Below are positions 45,614-53,634 of a stretch of DNA of 54,702 nucleotides, in pieces (within the stretch, counting starts at the first letter, position 1; every line of letters starts with the position of its first letter). A program made the position numbers and the translations under genes. The stretch is from Anaerolineae bacterium (GTDB lineage Bacteria > Chloroflexota > Anaerolineae > Anaerolineales > E44-bin32), in the NCBI GenBank assembly GCA_030605795.1, contig JAUWHR010000082.1:1-54702 (forward strand), written 5' to 3'. The notes below the pieces were generated by a model. The model saw only the letters and a list, made by a program, of their open reading frames with translations. It was not told the origin of the DNA and did no database searches.

Positions 45614-47184
45614 AAGCCTGGCGTTGGTTGTTGTTACTGATCCTGGGCGCGGCGATTGCATGGACTGTAGCTTTCTGGGTTCGAGCTCCAGGCTACATGG
45701 ACGCCGAGTACTATTACACCACAGCCCAGCGGTTAGTAGATGGTGCAGGTTTTACTGAGCCGTTCTTATGGAACTATCTCGATGATCCGATAGGATTACC
45801 TCATCCATCCCATCTCTATTGGATGCCGCTGACAACGATAGTGTCAGCCGGCCCCATGGTCCTTTTCGGCAAAAGCTTTCGTGTAGCCCAATTTCCTTTT
45901 TTGATACTTACCGCCGTTCTACCTGCTCTGACAGCGCTTTTAGCCCTTCAACTTCACGGAGACCAGCGATGGGCTTGGAGGTCAGGGTTAATCGCTTCTT
46001 TACCAGGTTTCTTTCTGCCATACCTTGTGACGACAGATACGTTCATCCTCTACGCCATAATCGGCAGCGCCGCGCTGTGGGTCATGGCTGATGCTTCTCA
46101 AAGACCGAGTGCATCACGCTGGTTAGTGGTTGGTTTACTGGTAGGTCTTGGGCACCTGACCCGCGCCGACGGTCTTCTCTTATTGATACCTGCACTAATC
46201 GCTTTGTGGTGGACTGAGCATGGGAAGGTGAGTGCTGTCGTATTCCTCGTTCTTGGATACTTATTGCCTATTGTGCCTTGGTGCACAAGAAACTTGCTAG
46301 TCATTGGGAGCACCTTCCCGCCTGGGACCAGGCGCGCTCTCTGGTTGCTATCTTACGACGAATTGTTCTCCTATCCGGCTGATATTCTGACCCCTGCTCG
46401 CTGGTTGAGCTCCGGTTTTACCGCAATTTTCAGAGCACGGTTTCAGGCTTTATCGACCAATATTCAACGGCTAGTTGGAGAAAACGGCATCGTTTTCTTG
46501 GGTCCTTTTATGGCCTTAGGGGCTCATCGTCTATGGAAGCAGCCGCTCGTCCGACTGGCGGTAATCTACCTGGTGGTGCTGTTAGGCGTGATGAGCATTA
46601 TTTTTCCCTATGCTGGTTCCTTCGGGGGCTTCTTTCACTCCAGCGCAGCGTTAATACCGGTCTCGTTGGTCCTGGCGCCGGTTGGCCTCGATACTGCTAT
46701 CGCTTGGGGGGCGAGGAAAAGAGGTTGGAACCTACGGGAGGCAAAGGTAATCCTTGGAGCCGGCGCAGTGGCGCTGGTGGGTATTTTAACCGCCGGTCTA
46801 GTTTGGACCAGGGTTATTGGTCCAACGCCAAGCGAACCACGATGGGATTACTCCCTGCGTACATATCAGGAAGTCGGGGAGCTTTTATGCCAGTTAGATG
46901 ACTCTCCAGATGTGGTGGCAATTAACAACCCGCCAGGCTTCTACCTAGCCACAAGTATGGAATCGGTGGTCATCCCCAATGGTCCGGTAGAGTCGCTATG
47001 GCAAGTTGTCCAGCGTTATCGTGTGGACTGGGTGGTTCTTGATGCCAATCGGCCAGCAGATTTGGCGGCGTTGTACAACGCGCCTGAATCGGTAGCTTGG
47101 CTTGAGTTGGCTGCCACGCTGCAAGACTCAGATGGTCGAGATATTTATCTGTTGAAGGTTTCCTTGGAGACATCCCAGCCATGA
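45610..47184 (+). CDS. GT-C/PMT-like membrane glycosyltransferase
   Basis: 524 residues starting at GTG 45610 (AAGGA about nine bases upstream; GTGA overlap with the previous stop). A longer in-frame start at 45589 is possible. The first loop has APGYMDAEYYYTTAQRLVDG with an Asp-Ala-Glu pattern, followed by HPSHLYWMPLTTIV. About ten membrane segments, including LGHLTRADGLLLLIP, common in this group. A soluble C terminus follows. It overlaps the next gene as ATGA. Confidence 0.82.
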   Translation: MKAWRWLLLLILGAAIAWTVAFWVRAPGYMDAEYYYTTAQRLVDGAGFTEPFLWNYLDDPIGLPHPSHLYWMPLTTIVSAGPMVLFGKSFRVAQFPFLILTAVLPALTALLALQLHGDQRWAWRSGLIASLPGFFLPYLVTTDTFILYAIIGSAALWVMADASQRPSASRWLVVGLLVGLGHLTRADGLLLLIPALIALWWTEHGKVSAVVFLVLGYLLPIVPWCTRNLLVIGSTFPPGTRRALWLLSYDELFSYPADILTPARWLSSGFTAIFRARFQALSTNIQRLVGENGIVFLGPFMALGAHRLWKQPLVRLAVIYLVVLLGVMSIIFPYAGSFGGFFHSSAALIPVSLVLAPVGLDTAIAWGARKRGWNLREAKVILGAGAVALVGILTAGLVWTRVIGPTPSEPRWDYSLRTYQEVGELLCQLDDSPDVVAINNPPGFYLATSMESVVIPNGPVESLWQVVQRYRVDWVVLDANRPADLAALYNAPESVAWLELAATLQDSDGRDIYLLKVSLETSQP

Positions 47185-48677
47185 AATGCGTCGGGTTGGA
47201 TACTGTTGCGGGGCGAGTACTTTTACTCGTCGCACTAACCTGCCTATCTGCAGGGGGCTTCTTATGGATCAGCGCGCACACATATGGCTTAGGCTTCCCG
47301 CTAGACGACGCCTGGATCCACCAAACCTACGCTCGTAATTTAGCAGAGCGAGGCGAATGGGCGTTTGTGCCCGGTCAACTAAGTGCCGGGTCAACTGCGC
47401 CGCTTTGGACTGGAGCACTAACCGTGGGAAATTGGCTGGGGATCGAGATCAAAGCATGGAGCTATTTCCTCGGAGGGGTACTTCTAGCGACAACGGCATG
47501 GTTTTGTGGTCAGTGGATTGCTCTTCGAGGCTCTAATATGTGGTGTTGGAAATTGTGGGTTGGGGCGCTGATCATAGCTGAATGGCATTTGGTTTGGGCG
47601 GCTGTATCAGGCATGGAGATCTTAGCACTAACCTTGGTAGTCGTGCTGGTCCTCGCGTGGCTTGAATCTCCAAAATGGAGTGCGTTGGGAATAGGTGCGC
47701 TGATCGGCTTGGGGGTATGGATCCGTCCTGATGCCCTCTCCCTTCTCTTGCCAGTTGCCTGGCACACTTTCTTCCAACATCGCCATCAACTCCGCCAAGC
47801 GATAGCTACTCTGGCTATTGTTGGAGCGGGGGCGGTGATCTTGATCGTTCCCTATTTGATATTCAATCACGTCTTAGCAGGTGCTTGGTGGCCAAGCACT
47901 TTTTACGCTAAGCAAGCGGAGTATATGGTTCATAGGTCGGTTCCACTCCTCTTTCGCTTGGTTGATCAGCTCACATCTCCGCTTATTGGTGTAGGAGTGG
48001 TGTTGGTCCCCGGGATAATTATCACGTCGGTCTTAGCAATGTCCCAGGGCGCATGGAGGCGGCTTGCGCCGATAATTTGGGCATTGTCATACATGGGGTT
48101 ATATGCGATGCTGCTGCCGGTTAACTATCAGCATGGTCGTTATGCAATGCCAACCATCCCAATTGTGCTCGTCTTGGGCTTGGAGGGTCTACAAATTAGT
48201 GTTTGGCCGGTGGCTAAAAATATGTTACGGAGGGTCATTTCACGCGTATGGTTGTACACTATACCTGTGCTTGCATTTACATTCTGGTTGCTTGGTAGCC
48301 GTTCATATGCTCAGGATGTCGCCATCATCGAGACCGAGATGGTAGCTGCCGCGCGCTGGATCTCGGTCAATACTGATGCGGGGGCTTTGGTGGCAGCTCA
48401 TGACATTGGCGCTTTAGGTTACTTCGGTGAAAGGCCTTTAGTCGATATGGCCGGGTTGGTTTCTCCAGAGGTGATTCCAATCCTGCGCGACCAAGTCGCG
48501 TTGTCAAAGCTTCTAGATTCCAGAGGGGCAGAGTACCTGATGACATTCCCTGGATGGTATCCATGGCTTGTAGAACGGGCATATCCGATATATTCCACAC
48601 ATGCTCCATTTAGCATTGAAGCGGGTGGAGAGAACATGGTGATCTATAACTGGCGCCAAGAAGTGTTTGCCCCATGA
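47181..48677 (+). CDS. GT-C-like membrane glycosyltransferase, arabinosyltransferase type
   Basis: 498 residues; ATGA overlap with the previous gene. The first loop, FPLDDAWIHQTYARNLAERG, has the Asp-Asp pair, then AGSTAPLW. About ten membrane segments follow, with GLGVWIRPDALSLLLP. The C terminus has VAAHDIGALGYFGERPLVDMAGLVSPEV, the same module as in the minus-strand gene ending at 30239. The two are probably paralogues at opposite ends of the block. It ends about 50 bases before the response regulator gene. Confidence 0.85.
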   Translation: MKCVGLDTVAGRVLLLVALTCLSAGGFLWISAHTYGLGFPLDDAWIHQTYARNLAERGEWAFVPGQLSAGSTAPLWTGALTVGNWLGIEIKAWSYFLGGVLLATTAWFCGQWIALRGSNMWCWKLWVGALIIAEWHLVWAAVSGMEILALTLVVVLVLAWLESPKWSALGIGALIGLGVWIRPDALSLLLPVAWHTFFQHRHQLRQAIATLAIVGAGAVILIVPYLIFNHVLAGAWWPSTFYAKQAEYMVHRSVPLLFRLVDQLTSPLIGVGVVLVPGIIITSVLAMSQGAWRRLAPIIWALSYMGLYAMLLPVNYQHGRYAMPTIPIVLVLGLEGLQISVWPVAKNMLRRVISRVWLYTIPVLAFTFWLLGSRSYAQDVAIIETEMVAAARWISVNTDAGALVAAHDIGALGYFGERPLVDMAGLVSPEVIPILRDQVALSKLLDSRGAEYLMTFPGWYPWLVERAYPIYSTHAPFSIEAGGENMVIYNWRQEVFAP

Positions 48678-48696
48678 ACACTGAATGTGCTATACT
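48667..48696 (+). promoter_or_regulatory. Promoter of the response regulator operon
   Basis: TTGCCC (48667-48672), an 18-base spacer and TATACT (48691-48696), with TG one base ahead of the hexamer (extended -10). The -35 lies inside the 3' end of the preceding gene. Transcription would start near 48703, 24 bases before the ATG at 48727. Confidence 0.7.
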
Positions 48697-48726
48697 CGCC
48701 GCTGTCGTAGTAGGGGTGGAAAAATT

Positions 48727-49422
48727 ATGGAAAAGATAGGGCTTATCATTGTCGACGATCATCCCCTCTTTCGCGAAGGAGTGCGCAACGTTCTCGACGC
48801 AGAAGAGGATCTAGAAGTGCTAGCCGAGGCCATGAGTGGTGATCAGGCTCTGCAACTTGTTCGTGAGCTAAGGCCATGTGTGGCGCTGGTGGATGTCAAT
48901 CTGCCCAACATGAATGGCATGCAGGTTACCCGCCAAATTTTGGCTGAACGGCTAAACACCGCAGTCGTTTTGGTCACAGCATATGATGACGTTGAGCAGG
49001 TGTTACACGCATTTCGGGCGGGGGCGGCGGCCTATTGTTCGAAGGATGTCGAAGCAGGTAAATTAGTGGACGTGATTCGACATGTTGCTCGTGGTTTCTA
49101 TGTCGTTGGCGACCAGGTCTTTGACGCGGAAGGTCTCGAACAATGGCTCTCGCGTGGGGTGGAGACTATACGTCGCCCTCATCTCGATGGCGACGTGGAA
49201 GCCTTCACACCGCTCTCTCCCCGGGAGATGGAAATCCTTCAGTATGTCACCCGGGGCATGTCCAACAAGGAGATCGCTGCCCGCTTAGGTATCAGCCATC
49301 AGACGGTGAAGAATCATATGACGTCAATCCTGCACAAGTTGGACGTTGAAGATCGCACCCAAGCCGCGGTGTACGCCTTACGCCATGGCTGGGTACGTTT
49401 ACAGGACACACGAAAAAAATAA
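48727..49422 (+). CDS. NarL/DegU-type response regulator
   Basis: DNA-binding response regulator of 231 residues (ATG 48727, with GGGGTGG about seven bases upstream; a longer frame to 48685 lacks support). The receiver (about 2-120) has acidic VDDHPLF, phospho-acceptor D56 in ALVDVNLPN, VLVTAYD and the conserved Lys in YCSKDVE. The C-terminal LuxR-type helix-turn-helix is at about 165-225 (PLSPREMEILQYVTRGMSNK, EIAARLGISHQTVKNHMTSI). It precedes, by 12 bases, a DegS-like kinase gene, so the two probably form a pair. Confidence 0.94.
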   Translation: MEKIGLIIVDDHPLFREGVRNVLDAEEDLEVLAEAMSGDQALQLVRELRPCVALVDVNLPNMNGMQVTRQILAERLNTAVVLVTAYDDVEQVLHAFRAGAAAYCSKDVEAGKLVDVIRHVARGFYVVGDQVFDAEGLEQWLSRGVETIRRPHLDGDVEAFTPLSPREMEILQYVTRGMSNKEIAARLGISHQTVKNHMTSILHKLDVEDRTQAAVYALRHGWVRLQDTRKK

Positions 49423-49434
49423 ATCGGAGGTGCC

Positions 49435-50484
49435 ATGATTGAAGCTGATGCTGGCGGGGAACTAAGCCAGCTTGAAGCTTTCATTGAGTTCAACCGCACC
49501 GAACTTGAACAGGTGCGCACTGAGATGACTGAGATAGGCATGCTGGTGGAGCAGAGTCAGGGTGAGGTTGACAAGCTAGCAAAACGCAATGCCTCAATTA
49601 CCGCCCATCTCCATCAAATTCAAGCGCATTTCGACTCTATGCCTAGGGATGATATCCGCTCAACCTATGAGGCATTCCAAGACGCACAGCAGCGTCTTTT
49701 CACTATGCGCGGACAGCTCGAGAAACTTCAGAGTGATGAAGTCCATCTCAATCGTTATGAAAAGTTCTTAGTAAAAACATTGCAACTCTTGGAAGGTCGA
49801 TCTTCGCTAGACATCGCTGACCAAACAGGCGGTAGCGACAGGATCATACAAGAGATTATTGAAGCTCAGGAGAATGAAAGGCGGAAGATTTCCCGTCAGA
49901 TTCATGATGGTCCGGCGCAGGCATTAGCAAATTTCATTCTACATACAGAAATTGCTTATCGCCTGTTCGATACCGATCAGGATCGAGCGCGCGAAGAGCT
50001 TGTCAGTTTAAAAGCCGCAGCAACTTCGGCTTTCTCCCAAGTGCGGGATTTCATCTTTGACCTACGGCCTATGATGTTAGATGACCTTGGTATGGTGCCC
50101 ACTGTCCGACGCTACTCTGAAGCTTTCAAGGAAAAAACTGGTCTGGATATCAACTTGGTGATCACAGGTACTGAGCGCCGGCTAGAACCTCATCGTGAAG
50201 TTCTAACTTTCCGCGCCATTCAGAGTCTCCTCAGAAATGTACGTGATCATGCCCAAGCAACGCAAGTCAAGATCATGTTGGATATAGGCGAGCATGTTTT
50301 GCGGATCTCAGTAGAGGACAATGGAAAGGGATTTGATACGGAGACTATTTCAGGGGAAGCGGCAGAAAAATATAGCCTACCAATCTTGCGGGAACGGATC
50401 GAGATGGTAGGTGGGTCCTTGGAATTGGAAAGTGCAGCAGGTGAAGGGACCAGAATAGCCTTCACTATTCCGACGGGCGAATAA
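49435..50484 (+). CDS. Soluble DegS-like histidine kinase
   Basis: Cytoplasmic two-component kinase of 349 residues without membrane segments. A long coiled-coil sensor region (about 5-125) resembles the DegS domain. A HisKA_3 helix follows with the phospho-His in KISRQIHDGPAQALAN (H157). The ATPase domain (about 250-348) has an N-box SLLRNVRDHAQA and a DNGKGF glycine box, then GEGTRIAF. It is the cognate partner for the preceding response regulator. Signals sensed are unknown; being soluble, an intracellular one is likely. Confidence 0.93.
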   Translation: MIEADAGGELSQLEAFIEFNRTELEQVRTEMTEIGMLVEQSQGEVDKLAKRNASITAHLHQIQAHFDSMPRDDIRSTYEAFQDAQQRLFTMRGQLEKLQSDEVHLNRYEKFLVKTLQLLEGRSSLDIADQTGGSDRIIQEIIEAQENERRKISRQIHDGPAQALANFILHTEIAYRLFDTDQDRAREELVSLKAAATSAFSQVRDFIFDLRPMMLDDLGMVPTVRRYSEAFKEKTGLDINLVITGTERRLEPHREVLTFRAIQSLLRNVRDHAQATQVKIMLDIGEHVLRISVEDNGKGFDTETISGEAAEKYSLPILRERIEMVGGSLELESAAGEGTRIAFTIPTGE

Positions 50485-50489
50485 TCGAG

Positions 50490-50574
50490 ATAACTTAGGT
50501 GTGAATAAGCTAAAACTGCCTAATGTATTACACCTAAACCCTACTAATTGAGACTTGAATGCGACCTAAGTTAT
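50490..50574. promoter_or_regulatory. Alternative inverted repeats (TTAGGT/ACCTAA) upstream of flp
   Basis: ATAACTTAGGT (50490-50500) pairs perfectly with ACCTAAGTTAT (50564-50574). The overlapping TTAGGTGT (50495-50502) also pairs perfectly with ACACCTAA (50530-50537). The two pairings use the same left arm, so they exclude each other. This could be an RNA switch or terminator past the kinase gene. It could instead be three copies of a TTAGGT operator for the adjacent LuxR-type regulator. The rest of 50485-50745 shows nothing else. Confidence 0.5.
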
Positions 50575-50745
50575 GGGGGAGCGTAGATAACATCCTCATT
50601 AAAACAGGTTTATGCTCCAACGATGTGACCACGTCGATAAAGTGTCGGGGATATTCAGAAAATAGGGGATGTAGCTTATAAAACCCAATTGACACTGGCA
50701 AATATGTCCATAAATGAGCGGATTCTGTATCGGAAATAGGTCCTA

Positions 50746-50774
50746 TTGAATCTTACCTTTGCTAAGCTTATAAT
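50746..50774 (+). promoter_or_regulatory. Sigma-70 promoter of flp
   Basis: TTGAAT (50746-50751), 17 bases, TATAAT (50769-50774). Very near consensus. Start expected near 50781, about 47 bases before the pilin ATG. Confidence 0.8.
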
Positions 50775-50827
50775 GGATTATGTCTGGGTAAAACCGGGCA
50801 ATCTATTGCAGAAGGGAGGTGAAAGGA

Positions 50828-50974
50828 ATGCTATACGCACCGAAGGAAAGAGGTCAAGGGCTTGTCGAGTATGCGTTGATTCTTGTTTTAGTCGCTGTCG
50901 TCGTGATCGTTATTTTGGCGCTACTCGGGCCCGCCATCGGCAATGTATTCAGCAATATTATCAGCAACATCTAG
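50828..50974 (+). CDS. flp: Flp-type (type IVb) pilin
   Basis: Only 48 residues, starting MLYAPKERGQGLVEYALIL. The basic leader ends in RG, and cleavage by prepilin peptidase after G9 puts Glu at position 5 of the mature pilin, as required. A single hydrophobic helix (about 12-34) follows, then GPAIGNVFSNIISNI. It is the structural subunit of Tad/Flp pili, used for adhesion and surface attachment. GGAGGTGA lies five bases before the ATG. A strong promoter precedes and a terminator-like hairpin follows, as for an abundant pilin made apart from the assembly genes. Confidence 0.93.
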   Translation: MLYAPKERGQGLVEYALILVLVAVVVIVILALLGPAIGNVFSNIISNI

Positions 50975-51028
50975 TTAGCCGATGGCGTTGAGGAAAGGGC
51001 AACGTATCGACCGTTTTGTATGCCCGTG

Positions 51029-51053
51029 GGAGCCCTATCATTGATAGGGCTCC
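51029..51053 (+). terminator. Terminator-like hairpin after flp
   Basis: GGAGCCCTAT-CATTG-ATAGGGCTCC is a perfect ten-base-pair stem about 55 bases after the flp stop. Only a short TTAT follows, so it may be a partial terminator that gives more pilin than assembly-gene message. Confidence 0.65.
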
Positions 51054-51101
51054 TTATCACCTGAGTTTACGATTTAAAATTGACGCCCTTCAGCGTCTAA
51101 C

Positions 51102-51129
51102 TTGACTTTTAATGTGGAAAAAGTATTAT
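51102..51129 (+). promoter_or_regulatory. Promoter of cpaB and downstream tad genes
   Basis: TTGACT (51102-51107), 16 bases and TATTAT (51124-51129). It lies between the flp terminator-like hairpin and cpaB, about 45 bases ahead of the start. It would allow expression of the assembly genes apart from flp. Confidence 0.65.
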
Positions 51130-51181
51130 ACGCACGAAGTAAGATTAGCTAACTAAATCGAACCGTTATAAAGGAGGTTCC

Positions 51182-52303
51182 ATGCGCCGAGGCCGCATTT
51201 TCATTCTACTAGCCCTGGTCATCATCTTGGGAGTTGCAGCCGCTTATCTATTACTTGGTCGTCCCTCAGAGGAAGCAGAACCAATGCCGACACCTGAAGA
51301 AGGGTATATTCCCTCTGATATGGTGTTGGTAGTAGTGGCGGCACAGAACATCGCCCGGGGCTCGGAAATCCCCAGGGACGCTATCGTCCTTCAGCAAATG
51401 CCCGCAGACCTTGTAGTAGAGACCTGGATTGCTGGCACTGATGAGGTGGGACTCATTGATCAGGTCTCGGAGCATCGCGCGAGGATAGACATCGATCGAG
51501 GGATTCCGGTGACAACCGCGATGATCACCGAGAAGGCGGGTGATTTGCTTGGGATAGGCTCCGACGCTTCGATTGCTATCGAACCGGGCTACACTGCGAT
51601 CGCGATTCCGATGAGTCGTCTCTCCGGCATAGCCTATGCACTCCGTGATGGAGACACAGTAGATGTGCTAATCACCATGCTGATGATCGATCTCGACATG
51701 GATTTCCAAACCGCGCTTCCCAATCTGTCCACAGTTGTGGTCGGTTCAGGTGGTACAGGAGAATTTCCTGCCACTTCTCTTACAGTGGGGTTCCCCGATT
51801 TTATTGGGAGGATTGAAAGAGATCCAGAACTTGACGAGCTCGTTCACATTATCCCCCAGGAGAGCCAACGACCCCGTTTGATGACCCAGCGATTGGTCGA
51901 AGCAGCGACTGTCTTGCATGTTGGGACATTCCCACTAGAAGAGGTTGTTGGTGATGAGATAGATGCTGCTGCAGCGGACCAAGGCATCGGCGCTCCGCCA
52001 CCTCAACAGGTTGAAGGTGAACCAGTTCCACCTCCACCGCCGGATATCATTACCTTGATCGTCACTCCTCAGGACGCTCTGGCATTGAACTGGGCGATGA
52101 AAGCCGGTGCTGATCTGGTGCTAACCTTGCGGGCACCGGGTGATACCACAAGCATAGAAACCATTACGGTGACACTGCAATATCTCATCGAGAATTACGA
52201 TATCACAGTTCCTGTTAAACTCCCTTATGGTTTGGAACCTGCACTGGGGAGTCCCATCGTACCGGTATTGCCGAACGATGCTACGACGCCGCAAGAGCAG
52301 TAA
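51182..52303 (+). CDS. cpaB: Flp pilus assembly protein CpaB/RcpC
   Basis: 373 residues; AAGGAGG lies six bases ahead of the ATG. A single N-terminal membrane anchor (about 5-24; IFILLALVIILGVAAAYLLL), then a SAF domain (about 46-125; VVVAAQNIARGSEIPRDAI). The RcpC/CpaB region follows (about 130-340; GYTAIAIPMSRLSGIAYALRDGDTVDVLIT). It lies in the envelope, where it is thought to work with the secretin. A Pro-rich stretch (PPPQQVEGEPVPPPPP) near 275 is a local linker. First gene after flp. Confidence 0.9.
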   Translation: MRRGRIFILLALVIILGVAAAYLLLGRPSEEAEPMPTPEEGYIPSDMVLVVVAAQNIARGSEIPRDAIVLQQMPADLVVETWIAGTDEVGLIDQVSEHRARIDIDRGIPVTTAMITEKAGDLLGIGSDASIAIEPGYTAIAIPMSRLSGIAYALRDGDTVDVLITMLMIDLDMDFQTALPNLSTVVVGSGGTGEFPATSLTVGFPDFIGRIERDPELDELVHIIPQESQRPRLMTQRLVEAATVLHVGTFPLEEVVGDEIDAAAADQGIGAPPPQQVEGEPVPPPPPDIITLIVTPQDALALNWAMKAGADLVLTLRAPGDTTSIETITVTLQYLIENYDITVPVKLPYGLEPALGSPIVPVLPNDATTPQEQ

Positions 52304-52337
52304 TGTAAATATCTTTTAGTGAAATACGGAGGGTTGA

Positions 52338-53591
52338 ATGTCGGAAAACGCGGACGATGTCATCCGCGTACTAATTGTTGACGACATCGCTGAAACACGC
52401 GAGAACCTACGCAAGCTGCTGCAATTTGAACCGGATATCGAGGTCGTAGGCGCTGCTCGCACGGGCCAAGAGGCGATCGAGTTGGCGCGCGAAACCGAGC
52501 CGGATGTCGTCCTGATGGATATAAACATGCCGGATATGGATGGCATCACGGCTACAGAAGAGCTTAAGCGTGATGTTCGATTTGCTCAAATTATCATTCT
52601 CTCTGTGCAGAGTGAGTCCGACTATTTGCGGCGAGCGATGCGGGCTGGCGCCAGTGACTTCATTGCTAAGCCTCCTTCCGGTGATGAGTTGATCGGAACG
52701 ATCCGATCGCTCGCAAAAGATGCTAGAAGGATAAAGGATGAAATGGCCAGGTTGGAGGGGACTGGTCCTCTTCGGCCTCAGCCGGAAAGAATTGGACCGG
52801 AAGGCAAAATCCTGGCAGTCTATAGCGCTAAGGGTGGTGTGGGTTGTACGATGATTGCCACGAACTTGGCTGTCGGCTTGGACACGGCTAATACACCAAC
52901 GGTTCTGGTAGACGCGGCTTTACAATTTGGGGATGTGGCGGTCTCTCTCAACCTACAGGTAAAAAATAGTTTTGTCGATCTTGCATCCCGTGCAGAAGAG
53001 CTCGATGCTGATATTGTCGAGGATGTTCTTCTACAACACGAGTGCGGGTTACGTGTGTTAGCCGCCCCACCTAGACCAGAGATGGCTGACGAAGTACATG
53101 CGGAACAGGTCCGAAACGTGTTGGAGCATCTAAAGCAGCATTTTGCCTATGTGATTGTGGATACTAGCTCGACTATGGACGACATCACCCTTACCATCCT
53201 AGACTTGGCTGACCTGCTGATAGCTGTAGCGACGCCTGAGATTCCTGCTATCAAGGATGCACGCTTGCTCTTCGATTTGCTGGGTGTGCTGGAGTTTCCC
53301 AAGGAGCATATCTTTTTTGTCTTGAATAAGATGGACAGGAAGTCCGGTATTACAGCAGCGGCGATCACCGAGAACCTCAAATACACTGTGGATGGTGAAA
53401 TCCCGGATGACGAGCGCGCGGTCACCACCTCAGTGAACCGAGGTGTACCACTCTTGTTAGCTGACAAGGGGCAACCTTCGGCGAAAGGTATTCTTGACCT
53501 TCTTGGCTCTATCAAGCAGCGGCTTGTGGAGGAAGTTACAGTGGGTAACGAAGAACGAGAACCTGAGCGACCTCGGTTGTTCAGTCGTTAA
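52338..53591 (+). CDS. cpaE: TadZ/CpaE-type ATPase with N-terminal receiver domain
   Basis: 417 residues. A receiver domain (about 9-125) has acidic VDDIAETREN, phospho-acceptor Asp in VVLMDINMPDMDG and the conserved Lys in FIAKPPS, so it may be phosphorylated. A ParA/MinD-like ATPase follows (about 157-400), with the deviant Walker A SAKGGVGCTMIATNLA, where Cys and Met replace the usual Lys-Thr. Asp-rich Walker B-like YVIVDTSSTMD follows. Such proteins place the pilus machinery at the pole or membrane. It follows cpaB by 34 bases, with a GGAGGG ribosome site. Confidence 0.92.
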   Translation: MSENADDVIRVLIVDDIAETRENLRKLLQFEPDIEVVGAARTGQEAIELARETEPDVVLMDINMPDMDGITATEELKRDVRFAQIIILSVQSESDYLRRAMRAGASDFIAKPPSGDELIGTIRSLAKDARRIKDEMARLEGTGPLRPQPERIGPEGKILAVYSAKGGVGCTMIATNLAVGLDTANTPTVLVDAALQFGDVAVSLNLQVKNSFVDLASRAEELDADIVEDVLLQHECGLRVLAAPPRPEMADEVHAEQVRNVLEHLKQHFAYVIVDTSSTMDDITLTILDLADLLIAVATPEIPAIKDARLLFDLLGVLEFPKEHIFFVLNKMDRKSGITAAAITENLKYTVDGEIPDDERAVTTSVNRGVPLLLADKGQPSAKGILDLLGSIKQRLVEEVTVGNEEREPERPRLFSR

Positions 53592-53634
53592 GGGTTGGTT
53601 GTGAAAATCTTGTAACGGGTAAGGAGGCTGGATT

